Shown in pieces: positions 36,242 through 46,869 of a DNA stretch of 64,000 nt. Numbering within the stretch: position 1 is the first letter of the stretch; each line of letters begins with the position of its first letter. Origin of the DNA: Lithospermum erythrorhizon (taxonomy: Eukaryota; Streptophyta; Magnoliopsida; Boraginales; Boraginaceae); contig JADFUC010001241.1 in the NCBI GenBank assembly GCA_019722365.1, forward strand, positions 1 through 64,000, written 5' to 3'. The position numbers and the translations under genes were made by a program. The notes under the pieces are model-generated. The model searched no databases and was not told the origin of the DNA. It worked only from the letters and a program-made list of their open reading frames with translations.

Positions 36242-37080
36242 TGAAATTGTGTAATCTTCTAGGAATATGATGTGACGATTGTCGATAGCTGAGCCAACAA
36301 CAAGCGTGCAAAAGTAAAGCAACTCAAAAGTAAAAACACACGGTTGGCCTTGATTCGGTGTCAAAATAACACTACGTCTGGGGAGGCCGGTTTACTGAGT
36401 GAAGGATTCGATATGATCAAGAATTACAAATAGGATCTTACTGAATGCTCCCCCATTCTCTTCGCCCTATTCTACTTCAATCTCGATGTATAGCTCGAAT
36501 CGCATTATAACACCACATCATATTTCTGCTGATATTATCCACTAGTATGTATAGCTTCTGATAATTTTCACTAGAATAAAAGTACATTTGTAGCAGGGTG
36601 TCACAGACAGTTGTCTGAGGTAATGGGTTCATAGTAACACTCCGTATTCAGCCTACACACTAAATCCTCACACGGCTTCATCTTTGTCTGATATGCGAGA
36701 ATACACTCTTGTTTATTTGCCGTGCAAATGAAGCCGTAATATAGTGTAGGCGCGTCGGCGTTTATAGCAAATATTGGCATAAGCGAAAACTTCTATCTTG
36801 TACATAATAAATGAATCCTTTCCTTCTTGCAATTAATAAATGCTTGGTCAATATAATCTATTTATTTTTAGATGTGTATTTTAGGTTCCTTGATTTACAA
36901 ATTAAATTGCCCACGTAACCTCCGTCAAATCATATCTTAAGGATCCTCGAGATCCTCTTCAAATATGGTAACAAAATCTCGCGTGAAGGATCCTGTCGAC
37001 TCTTGAATAGTTGCTACCATCATGTCGAGGGCTGTTGAGTCGTGGCAAGCGGCTCTTTGACAGCCCATAATGCACTAACA
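36242..37080 (-). mobile_element. 5' LTR of the SIRE-like element (-)
   Basis: About 839 bp. The minus-strand start is TGTTAGTGCATTATGGGC (right end 37080), the point where homology of X2 to X1 stops. The minus-strand end ACACAATTTCA is at 36242, next to the primer-binding site. The right boundary is inferred from loss of X homology; the second LTR that would prove it is not present. Confidence 0.55.
36648..36752. repeat. Hairpin-forming inverted repeat inside the SIRE-like LTR
   Basis: CCTACAC...ACGGCTTCAT at about 36651-36682 is mirrored by ATGAAGCCGT...GTGTAGG at about 36729-36751, leaving a loop of about 45 bases with a second CGGC/GCCG pair. It may be a small MITE or an LTR secondary structure. 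No target duplication was found. Confidence 0.5.
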
Positions 37081-37656
37081 AGACCCGATGTTTAAGTGTC
37101 TACTTGATGACACAAACTTAACTTGTCCATTTGAGATGATTGAAGGTTGTTTATTCAGAAACCATAACTCTTGAGTTTTCTCATAGTTGAGTATGAATAA
37201 ATTTAGTTTAAAGGTAAGTGCAACCCAACTTTGATATCTTGAATATATTCCATTCATTGTGTTTCAAGCACATTGAACCTGATTCTTACTATCGCTCGAC
37301 TAGCGAGCATCTAAGGTAGAATGAAAAATTACTTTGGTATACAAATTGAAATATCATCCATTGTGTTTTAAAATACATTAAACACAATTCCTTATAAATA
37401 TCTTATCAAATACACTTTTAAGGGGTGAGAATGATGTTTCATTCCTCGGAAAATACATTACTCATGTTGATGATACTTAATTCAGAACTTGATAGTATTT
37501 ATATGGTCCTTCCCATACTCTTATCAATTTTGATGTATCATTCAATGACTTATATCCTTGATTGACTTGTATGTGAATATACAAACTAAATCAAGATCAA
37601 CTACTCCTTTAACTTCTATGAGGATTGGCTAGAAAGCAGTTACTATTAAATTAATG

Positions 37657-38022
37657 ATATGGTTCATTAATGTTCATTAATATATCCATATGCGAAATTT
37701 CAATATAAAAATATGGCACACATTACTAAAATGTACCATTATTCCCAGATGGTACAAGTAAAAAATTTAAAAAAGTGTACCAAAATTGTTTTATTCAACA
37801 ATTAAAATGTGCCAAAATTAGATTTAAAGCAGTTGGTCTGAATTACTTAAAAGTGAAAAATATGATTGCTCTCAGTGACATTAATGATTTTTTATTGAGA
37901 AAATGGTACATATTACCTAAAATATTACCAAAAGAAAAATAAAAATATATCAAAAAATAAGTATAATTTGTATTTTTGATTATTAATGAACCATTAATGA
38001 ACAAAACTTAATGAACCATAAC
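37657..38022. mobile_element. MITE-like unit with GGTTCATTAATG terminal repeats
   Basis: The left end GATATGGTTCATTAATGTTCATTAA and the complement of the right end (GTTATGGTTCATTAAG then GTTCATTAATGGTTCATTAA) form imperfect inverted repeats around about 370 AT-rich bases. Inside, the words GGTACA and TGTACC recur. X1 has no such unit, but the flanking X sequence is too diverged there to show a clean empty site. Confidence 0.5.
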
Positions 38023-38817
38023 TTTCCCATATTCATCTCATGTCTCCATGAAATATAGGTTCAAAGAAAATAGTTTGAAATTTCAACCGATTCATGGATG
38101 ATTTAAAATGTGGGCCCTTATAATGTAGTCGCATAACGATGCAAGGCTTCGATAATCTTTTCTTTTGTACCTCGTCTCCACATTTTATTCTTATGCTTGG
38201 CTCGTGATCATGATCTAAAATCATTTTGAGTCAAAAGCGATTAATGCAAGACAACTGGCGGGTTAACCATATGACATTATGATTTTGATAACAAATCATT
38301 TGAGATGTGAGGTTTTAATCAAACCTCTCTTTCTATTTCTCAAGTGTTATTAAATATCATGCTGCATTGCACAATATTTGGAAATAATGAAATTAATCAT
38401 TAACTTCAAATTATAGTTCTTTGTGCACTCAACTTTACAAGTGATGTGCAAACTATAGACAATATTGCTTATCTGGTTATACAAACTCGAGCTTATGTTT
38501 CATAACAATTCCACAAAGCCCAGTTCGTCTTGTTGATGAAACCTAAATACCAATAGCGTATGCTTGGAATGTAGATCTACTTGACATTCGAGATCGTCCA
38601 ATAGTTTCTCAATTGGGTTATAAAAGAGAGATTAAACCAATTATTTAAAACTATATGATGGCTAAGAGACAATATAACATATTAGTCTTCACTGGCATCG
38701 TACCTTCGATTGAGATAAAATTTGGTATCTCTCGATCGTAATACGTGGCGTTTGTTAACCCAAACCTAAGTTCGGGTAACATGTCCATGTGATTAATCCA
38801 AGTTTTGAAATAGTGCG

Positions 38818-39111
38818 TGTAATACCGACCCAAAATGTGTGTGTGGTATTGTGATATGTTTGATATGATTTGATTGAGTACTTACTAAATACCCAGTGAA
38901 TCGTCTTAACTTTCGGGCTAAATGCCATGTATGCTCCGATGTTAAAGCGTCTTGACTGGGGTAATTCTAGGATGGGTGACCCATTTGGGGAAGTTTACGA
39001 GTGAGCACGTGAGTGAGGACAAAGCGTCTTTGGAAAGGCTTCAAGTGGTGGTTTGTGAGGCGATCCGTCAAATCTAATAGCAGGCCGGTCTTGGCCGGGT
39101 CGAGCGTTACA
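38818..39111 (+). mobile_element. Solo LTR of a Cassandra-type TRIM
   Basis: 294 bp, starting TGTAATACCGACCC and ending GAGCGTTACA, so the ends are TG..CA with a short inverted pair TGTAA/TTACA. The middle is derived from 5S rRNA, the hallmark of Cassandra TRIM LTRs. The X1 copy lacks it: X1 runs straight through at about 9690-9700, and both flanks in X2 continue to match X1 (GATTAATCCAAGTTTTGAAATA on the left, TATTCATTAATTGTC on the right). The bases around the ends (GTGCG / TTCACG against ATTACG in X1) allow a diverged 5-bp target duplication. Only one LTR is present. Confidence 0.8.
38932..39001 (+). promoter_or_regulatory. 5S rRNA-like internal promoter segment (Pol III)
   Basis: CTCCGATGTTAAAGCG, then CTAGGATGGGTGACC and GGGGAAGT..ACGAGTG follow the 3' two thirds of plant 5S rRNA. 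They cover the box A-like AGTTAAGCG region and the box C-like AGGATGGGTGACC. About 70 bases are recognisable; the 5' third of 5S is not, so this is not a 5S gene. Confidence 0.8.
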
Positions 39112-41551
39112 TTCACGGTATTCATTAATTGTCTTTTATTAGCACATAACCATCTTAAATGGCTTATGAAGGAAATGCATTTATATATTTATATTCTGAA
39201 GTTATGGATTTCTCCTTAACTTGTTTATTTCACATAATAAAGTTATGTTTAATTTGCCCAATTATTAATGAATAAGCGGGTAATCATGGTGTGCGTCGCT
39301 TAATAGGAAGCGTGTGGTTCACCGGACAGTGTGGTGAAACATCTAGCATACTACAAATAAATTGTAAATATTACATGCGTACTTGAATCTCCGCAAGCGT
39401 ACAAGGTATCAAGATCCATTGTGGTTGAAATCAACGCCCGACAACTACTGACACATTTTGAATCCAGCCTTGATAGTGATTAACTAATCAATTGTCTACC
39501 GACCTGGAATATTGGTCATTTAACACTCCTAACGGTGCTACCCGACAATGTCAGCTGAGCCTGGCGTTAGTGGAAATCACCGGTTAAGCTACTAATTAAA
39601 CGATACGTTAGTTTGGAATGATCATCGAAAGCCCTTGGCGTTGAGTGGAAATCAACTTGACATGATCCGTTGTCGCTGTCGCGGTACTGAATACTGGCGC
39701 ACGTCAGCATTCGTCGTTGATGCGTGATAAGTTTAGCAGCTTTAAAATTAGTTTGATCACGAGTGCTTAAATTTTATGGTGAGATTAATATTATTTGATA
39801 TTATTTAACATGTTATATAGCAGCATTACTAATATCATCATGAAAATAAAATAAATAAAACACATTCGAGGAGATATATGATATGACTCTAAAATAAAAA
39901 GAGACATGTTAGAACACTTTACAAAGTGTAATACTAACATAAGGCCCTATTTGACATTTTGTAAAATGCGGTCTTGTATTAACTTGGCTTACGGAAACTT
40001 TCGAGGATTCGCGGAAATGTCGTCTGGTGAGCGCCGTCTTAATGCCTCAGCGGCGGTACATTTATTGACTTGACAACTAAGATAGCACGAGGCTTGTGGG
40101 TAAAATTAAAATAAATAAAATAAAATAAATAAATACATTTCAGTGGTGATTTACAATGAATAAGCAGTCCATGGTCGTATTTAAATAAAAATGCAAAACT
40201 AGGTCATATATTATATCTCATTTCCGTTCCCAGCATAATATATATATGTGCAAGAAATAAATCACATACCATGGATTTAATAAATATATTAAAATGGTAT
40301 GGAATAAATATTTCATAAAAGGCAAATACGTTATTAATGCAATATATATCTGTCAATCACATGGCGTAAACGTATGCATATGCGATAAGTATGCAATAAA
40401 TACTAATTATGAGGTTGAGACAATTACTCTTAATCGATTCAAATTTAAATATATGATTGACAAATCATATAAAATACTTTCATTTTATTTGCAAATTAAA
40501 TTAAATGGCATAAAATATATAATTAAAATGTGATTACTTGATTAAATTCAAATTTGAATATCTCATAATTAAATCTATGAGAAAAATATATAATCAAAGT
40601 TAATTGATATATATATATATATAATGTGTCAATAATTATTACAATAATTATTTCATGCATATATAATAATATAAATACTTGCAAGTAATTATATTCATTA
40701 TATATTTAATAACTAGATAATTGTTATTATGTTTATCCTTTTAATAAATTAATAACTAAAAGGTTAATAATTAAAAGGATAATTGAATTAAATAAAATTA
40801 TTTTAAATTTGGTAATTACAATTACCATAATTTAATATATGATATTTATTCATAAAAACCCGAAAATGAATTTACCATAATTTTAAAGCAGTTAGCAGTT
40901 GGGCTTTTCCAAAAAATTTAGTCATCTGAATGTGACGATTGGATAACCAATCGCCGCCACATATAGACAGCGTCGGGAGCCCGTTGAGGCGGACGGCGCT
41001 TTGAGCCCAATCCGGCGAGTTCCGTGTCCGATTTTGCATGCATTAATTTTTAGTTAATAATTTAATAAATTCATTTCAAAAATGATTTGAGGGCTTTAAA
41101 AGGCTACTCGAATATCACGATTTCATGACAAATAGTTTTTAATAATATTATTAAAATTTTCTAATTGGAATTTCTAGAAAAATATATTAGAGAAGTTATT
41201 ATGAAATTTATGGGAAAATATTAGATTAAAAAATGAATGAGTTTAATCCGTTCGATTACAATTAATATTTAATTAACTAATTAAAATATTGTAAGCCACT
41301 TTTAAAAAAAAAAATAGCCAACAATTATACTAAATATCAAAACACCAAAATATGCTATTTTGATGTACTTGAATATATGAATACATTATAAAATAAAATC
41401 ATGGCATAAAATGCATACATCGTCATATATATATATATTCGAATCAATTAATATATATACGGGGAATTTAATTAAACATATATTCATATATATTGATTAA
41501 ATATATTTTGTCGTAGAAAAATAACTAATTAGGCTTTCATGATACCTTGTG

Positions 41552-42479
41552 TTGAAAAATATATGCATATCTTGATTTAAAACTTTAGCAAAATATATTT
41601 TATCAATTAGATTATTAAACTATGAACTAAATAAATAATGGAAAAACTTGCTAAATTCGGCGGAAGCACCTCAACCTGATCTTTCACAAAGCCTCCTTTG
41701 AATTCTAATCTTGAGCACTCAATTGTAGTGCCTACAGTTGGTTACTGCGGGAGAGATTAGACTCGTACACTTGGAGTGCTGTGGCATGAAGGTGGATGAA
41801 AATCAGAGAAAAATTTCAATTAACTTCCGCGATATTTTTCGGCCCTTTTTGAATGAAGGGAGGCTAGGTTTTGTTTTGTTACATGAAAATAAAAAACCTA
41901 ATAAGGCAAAAAGCATATAAGGTTAACTAAATCTAACAGGAATAGTTTAATGAGCGACTCGTTTTCATTCAATTAATCACGGTAAATTAAATATTAACAA
42001 CTTTTTAATATGTAACTAACAAGTTATAACGAGCTCAACTAACTATTAAATTAATTAAGCATTAGTTGACTAATTTGGGTTCATCAATTTATATTTTATA
42101 TTATCAATGTAAAATTTCCGATTGAGAATATTAATTGATTCTGATCAACTCTCGATTTACTTAATCTGAGTTTAATTTCATACATGAAATATAACTCGAA
42201 TCCTTTGTATATGTGTGTGACGCCCACAGGCTCGAGATAATAGCGGGCGTATAATAATATAATTTACCGTTGTATTATTATAACCATTATGCATAATAGT
42301 ATCAACAATGCAGCATAATCTACGGTATTATCATTGAGAACACGACTAGTTATTACAATACTATGATTGAATGTTCGTTTACTTAAATCAAATTCACTAA
42401 AGCGAAGTAAATGAATTATTACAACAATTATTGTAATGGGCATAATAAATGAAACCAATAACTACAACAATTTCTAACA
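41552..42479 (-). mobile_element. Copia-type 5' LTR of X2 (-)
   Basis: On the minus strand it starts TGTTAGAAATTGTTGTAG (right end 42479) and ends TTTTCAACA (about 41552). A GTGACGCCCAC motif and the phrase GGTGCTTCCGCCGAATTT occur inside, both familiar from plant Ty1/copia LTRs. Just inside the end, GGTATCATGAAAGCC resembles the TGGTATCAGAGCC primer-binding site. Right of 42479 the Tat integrase resumes, so this is a true element edge. Confidence 0.65.
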
Positions 42480-43450
42480 CGAGGTGCCAGCCCAGCGCTC
42501 ATGAAGCGACTCCTTTAGAGTGCGTAGAGTGTGATTGCTGCCCAAAAGATGAAAGCGGTCCACCAGACAACCCGTGGCGGAGATGACTCCGGTCTGTCAT
42601 ACCATTTGCATTGTGGGGCATCGATTTGATGGGACAATTTGTAGCTTACGCCGCAAAATACAAAAGCGGCGGTTGTGGTTGTTGACTATTTAAAGTAAAT
42701 GGGTAAGCCATGCCTAAGGAACACACCATGCCGAAGATATTGAAGTGTTCATATGGAATAACATAAATGGGTTATGGGATACCAAAGATATTGGTATCCA
42801 GACAAACTGACCCTCGATTCGATGTACTTGGACATGTGCAAAAGGCTGGGGATAGAACACCATTTTGCACCCAGGTATTTTATGCCCAACCAGTCGGGGT
42901 AGAAGTCTTGAACATGACCTTTTTCCAAGGAATAAAGAAAAACCTCGTCGATTCGGGGTAAAAAGTCGTGCGAGGCTTGCTTGGAATCCTCGGTCTACCA
43001 GACAGCTCCTCGGCATACGGGAGAAAGTCCGCTGAGCAGTGTTCGGGGCGCCAGTTCTTTTGCACATGGGGTTGCCTACTGATATCCGGCGGCTTTGCTT
43101 GAATGAAGAGAAAAATGGAAGCGGATGAAATGTCACCAGCTTCCGCGGATGAATTAAGGGATGCGGCCTTATGCGAATCTGAGGAGGTATAAGCAGGTTG
43201 ATGGCACGATTCTACAACCCGAGCCAGGATAGGAAATTCAGAAGGAGACCTAAATTAGCCCCGACTCTTAGCCAGCGAAGCCAAAGAGTGAAGCTCGGCC
43301 ACAGGAGTGGGAAGGACCACCTGCGAGGGGTGGGAGCGAGTCGTTGGCCCCGGGACTTATAGGCCCAGAGGAACTCTTGGGAAAAATCATCAAGCACACA
43401 TGGCAAGGGATTTATCTCAAAACATACTACATTTAGTATTGTAAAGGATG
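42480..43450 (+). pseudogene. Tat-type integrase remnant of element E
   Basis: The sequence resumes inside integrase right after X2. The zinc-binding end reads CDCCPKDESGPPDNPW (about 42528-42575). WGIDLMGQF at about 42615-42645 marks the first catalytic aspartate. GYGIPKILV.R at about 42768-42800 lies where the second one would follow, but the D-N-G is gone. Later pieces at 42960-43090 match the stretch before the third catalytic residue, and 43200-43400 the basic C-terminus. Frames shift at least five times. Confidence 0.75.
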
Positions 43451-43569
43451 TAATCTCCCCACTTTTGTAAAAAAATTTGGAGATAAAATTTTGATGAAGC
43501 ACGAGTATGCCTTTTGGAAATAAAGAAAACTTTTGGCTTGATAGAGAGTTTGTTAAATAAAGAAGAAAA

Positions 43570-44250
43570 TCTAAATGAATAAGATCACTTAGCCTCCACT
43601 TGGAGGAGAAAAATCGCGTGAATTAGATCGCTAGATACCGGGTGATCAGGGTAAGCTGAGGTGGAATGAGCAAGATCATTCAGCAGAGTAACTTAAAGGG
43701 AAGCAAGTGTGAATTGATGCTCTTGGTCTGGTGAATCGAGATCACGGGGGTCGAATGAATAAGATCATTCAGCCTTTATCGCTTAAAGACAAACCGGTGT
43801 GAATTAGATCACTAGTGGTCCTCGGAGTGAATCGAGATCACTCGAGGTCGGAATGAGATAGGAATTATTGACCTTTATTAATTTAAAGGGAAGCTTGAGT
43901 GTGAATTAGATAGAAACAGTGGTCTAGGGCAATTACAAGATCGCCCCGGAGGTCGAGATAATTAGAATGAATATCATTCAACCTTTATTAGCAAAAATGA
44001 GCCATTATGAATTAGATAAAGTGGTCCTCGGTGAATCGGATCACCCGAGGTCGGATAGGTAAGATCGTTGACGCTTTATTAACTTAAAAAGAGCAGGAGT
44101 GAATTAGATCGCTCGTGTCTCGGTGAATCGGTCGCCGGAGTAAGAATGAATAAGATCATTCAACCTTTATTAACTTAAAGAAACTGTAGGTGAATTGCGG
44201 ATCCCTTTCGTGAGGTCTGTTGATCAAGATCACCGGGGTTAAGGAAAATC
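43570..44250 (+). repeat. Tandem array, about seven ~95-bp units, in the Tat 3' region
   Basis: A unit reads GAATGAATAAGATCATTCAACC, TTTATTAACTTAAAG, GTGAATTAGATCACT and CTCGGTGAATCGAGATCAC with small changes. Unit starts are near 43573, 43662, 43755, 43851, 43962, 44052 and 44147, so spacing varies from 86 to 111. The last three units are the most alike. Each unit contains two related GATCAC halves. It lies between integrase and the right LTR. Confidence 0.85.
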
Positions 44251-44419
44251 CGGGGTATAAAACTACACGGTACGAGGGAAAGAAGCATAGGTTGCAACTA
44301 TCAAGCCATTCCCAAAGAGAATGATTACTGAGAACAAGGAGGTATGTTATCCTGAATATAACATTTACAAGAAGAAAGGATAAAAGAAAAGAAGCAGTGA
44401 CGAATAAGAATAAAGAAGT

Positions 44420-46048
44420 TAAAGAGAATAAAAAATTTCTAAAGTAGAAGAAAGTGAGTAACCATTGCTAAACAAAGTGTAATTTAAAGTAATAGTAAGC
44501 GCTAATACCGAATGAGGATTTAAAAGGTATGGACAAAAGTTAAAGGGCAACTTGTCTTCATCTCGTCGATCCTCCCCGAGGTCATCATATTTCTCATCGT
44601 CGGCGAGGCTGTGGTCGGGTCTCTTGGTAGATCGGAGGATCCATATTCTTCCCGAAATACTCTTCCACGAACTTAGAGAACATAGAGTGAACACCGTCGA
44701 ATTCCTCGGAGATCTTAAGGCTATAAGCCCTCATGATGGAGACGGTGTCATCCACAAGAATGTCCTTCTAATTTTGGCTCTCCTTAAAGTTTGCCACGGC
44801 TTGACTTCGAGGCGGAGGCCTCTGTTAGCTCTTCAGCGAACTTGCTAACGGTTTAGGTATCTCGGAGTTTGAAATTTGGAGCTCTTTGATCACCTTTATG
44901 GCCTCTTCTAGAGAGCTCTTAAAAACTACAGGCTAACTTTTCGTGCTTGGAATAGAGATCGGACTTGGATTTGCTTGAAGACCCGGCGCAAGCAGTTGGT
45001 CTCTGCGTGTTTATTCTAGAAATCAAATAGTTTGGGCCTTGAAAAGATCGAGCTTGAGCCGAGCTTCGTCTGACCAACCTCGGACGAGCTAACCTCCAAA
45101 GAAATCTTATGCTTGAGAGGCAACCGATTCTCACTGTCCGTCTCGAGAATAGCCCACAAGCCGCTTGGCGCCATGAAGGAATAAAGAAGTGAGACTCGGG
45201 GCAAGAAAAGTGAGACAATAAATAATGAAACACGAAATGGGAACAAGTATACCTTAAGATAGAAGTGAGAAAAGGCATCGTGAAGCGGATGAGGAGTGGG
45301 GTGACCCCGCAGTCCCCTCCATGTCCCCGCACAGCAAGCAGTTCTGCGGCAAGGGGAAGCGCGCAACTAGGGGATCCTTTCTTGGAGATACCATCTCTTG
45401 GCGGTATTACCCTTGAAAATTAGGAGGGGCATCCACATTTTCCCCACTCCAAAGGGATGCAGAATCTTCTCCTCGGGCAACTTAGAGTAGTACTTGTGGA
45501 TGCGCCTCGGGTTGATAGTCGGTGATCAGCCCGAGGCTGTCACAGCTCTGCTTGGAGGGAGGGGGTGCTAGTTTTCCCACTTGGAAGATTTGACGGCGAA
45601 TGCCGGAGGAGGGAGCTCCCGTTCGGGGAGTTGAGAGGTTGCACATCCAGAGGTGCCTGAGAATGCGTCGAGGATTGGAGGAGGGAGGCCGGCGGGGGTT
45701 GGCCTCGGTATCCACAGAAGCCCGACCTTGCAAATTCCTCAGAGGTCTCGGACATGGCGGAGCAGTGGTGCAGACCCTCGAGTTGGCGTCACGGTAGAGG
45801 TGTGAATCGATGTTGTGACACCACGGATGAATGAAAATTTGGCGGTTAGAGTAATATACCAAGGGAGTTGAGATATGAAAAATGGGTTCGGCATTAAAAC
45901 TATAAACACCACAGAGCTTTGACAAGCTTTGTAAAGCGTACCTCTTGAGTGGTTTGAACACCTTGAGATATAGGAGGTGAGAGAAGGCGGGCAACTTTAA
46001 TGCTTTGATACTTGCCATGGAAGAATCACGAGAAGTCGAAGTAAGCAA
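44420..46048 (-). pseudogene. Antisense reading region of element E, family not recognised
   Basis: On the minus strand three open stretches follow one another: 46048-45482 (188 codons, with a good ATG at 46019 giving MASIKALKLPAF), 45366-45016 (with MAPSGLWAILETD) and 44900-44580 (LKISEEFDGVHSMFSKFVEEYFG, as two parts). The last part is charged and helix-prone. Sense-strand stretches across the region are shorter and less protein-like. Tat elements of the Retand type are known to carry extra antisense ORFs between pol and the 3' LTR, which fits the position and strand. I could not identify a domain, and the frame is broken at least twice. Confidence 0.45.
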
Positions 46049-46294
46049 AATTCTGAGAAAAACAAAAAGCAGAGAAAAGGAAACTTGCTTTTGCTTTAGG
46101 AGTAGGCGATAATATGAGAAGAAAAGTGAAGAAGTGAAAATGGAGAGACAAACCTCTTATATGGTGCTTGGCGTCTCTTGGGAATCGCGTACCGTAAAGA
46201 TGGTTCCAAGTGGTTGGTAATAATTTTATCTCCTCGAAATTCCAACTACCATTTGAACGATGGCGGTTGGGAGTTTAGAATTAAAAAGGCAATT

Positions 46295-46806
46295 GATATG
46301 GACATTATAAAGAAGATCAGTGGGCTGTGGTACAGAAAGATCATTAGAGCGCAAGCCGAGGGGCTTAAGAAGTCAAATCAGGGTCAAATGGGGGCTTTAG
46401 GATCGTGGCTTTGTGTGTCTGTCTTAAAGGCCTGGAAGCGCAGAGTATTTCTATAAATCTTTCATCGTATGCCTTCATTTCAGGTAATCTTAAGTAGAAG
46501 CTATTGTTCGATGGTTGTTAAAACATAGAACCTAACTTAGGCATCGTAGTGGGCGTGATTGAGCAGTGGTAGACACTTTAACCGGGTTTTAAATCACGGA
46601 GACAGGAGACGCCTCACGAGTAACCACTCGTGCAAGGAGTGGGGCATATCCCGCAGCTTCACCTTTGGAATCGCGTCCACGGGCATCCCGGCCCACAAGC
46701 CAAGGAAGCGGTCGAGACCGAAGGATTCGAGTCGGGGAACCAGCGCCTCGGGATAAATTCCCGGACCTCGATAAAAAAAAGGCCAGATGAATCGAATCTA
46801 CGAGAA
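46295..46806 (+). mobile_element. Right LTR of element E
   Basis: It is the direct-repeat partner of 30668-31175 (shared phrases listed there). A TATA-like TTCTATAAATC at 46448 matches the one in the left copy. The true start lies somewhere in 46160-46294, which has no partner on the left. Confidence 0.75.
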
Positions 46807-46807
46807 T

Positions 46808-46831
46808 TTAAGTCCTCGTTTCTGGGAGGAA
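46808..46831 (+). other. Primer-binding-site remnant, right copy
   Basis: TTAAGTCCTCGTTTCTGGGAGG is close to TTGGCGCCGTTTCTGGGA, the Tat-type primer-binding site. It aligns with the site after the left LTR. A PBS belongs after a 5' LTR, so its presence here is unexpected. Confidence 0.5.
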
Positions 46832-46869
46832 CCACCGGAAAAAAGACACTCATCGGTATGTGCCCTTAC

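Larger units (their letters stand above)
33915..37080 (-). mobile_element. SIRE-like Ty1/copia element, minus strand, 3' truncated
   Basis: Read right to left: 5' LTR 37080-36242, primer-binding site 36240-36216, gag about 36100-34650, protease about 34552-34508, then the gag-pre-integrase region to 33925. Integrase core, RT, RNase H and the 3' LTR are missing. The gag text KCPNYLKKQ and the protease text WYFDSGCLAHMT are characteristic of SIRE/Maximus copia elements. It sits between Tat RT and X2. Confidence 0.75.
37081..42479 (-). mobile_element. X2: long non-coding copia-like element, minus strand
   Basis: This is the inverted homologue of X1 (see the X1 anchors). Its right end carries a copia-type 5' LTR (42479-41552) followed by a primer-binding-site remnant, so the element is transcribed right to left. 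The interior (41550-37081) has no recognisable gag or pol frame. Compared with X1 it has extra DNA at 40140-40865 (about 720 AT-rich bases), the Cassandra solo LTR at 38818-39111 and a MITE-like unit at 37657-38022. Its left half is cut off by the SIRE-like LTR. Confidence 0.65.
30668..46860 (+). mobile_element. Ty3/gypsy Tat-lineage element E, split by nested insertions
   Basis: Two direct repeats (30668-31175 and 46295-46806) flank a Tat-type gag, protease and RT start (31755-33915) and a Tat-type integrase (42500-43420). Between these halves lie a SIRE-like element and X2, both on the minus strand. The missing RT end and RNase H show that DNA was lost as well as gained. After the integrase come a tandem array and an antisense reading region, both reported features of the Tat/Retand group. 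The left repeat lacks its first part. Confidence 0.8.

Noticed and set aside
38932..39001. Possible 5S rRNA gene
   Set aside because: Only the 3' two thirds is recognisable and it is embedded in a 294-bp LTR with TG..CA ends, so it is the Cassandra promoter segment.
40294..40533. 79-codon plus-strand frame
   Set aside because: I/K/Y/N-rich translation of AT-rich DNA in the X2-specific segment; no motif.
43570..44250. Possible CRISPR-like array
   Set aside because: Whole units repeat head to tail with no unique spacers, in a plant retrotransposon.
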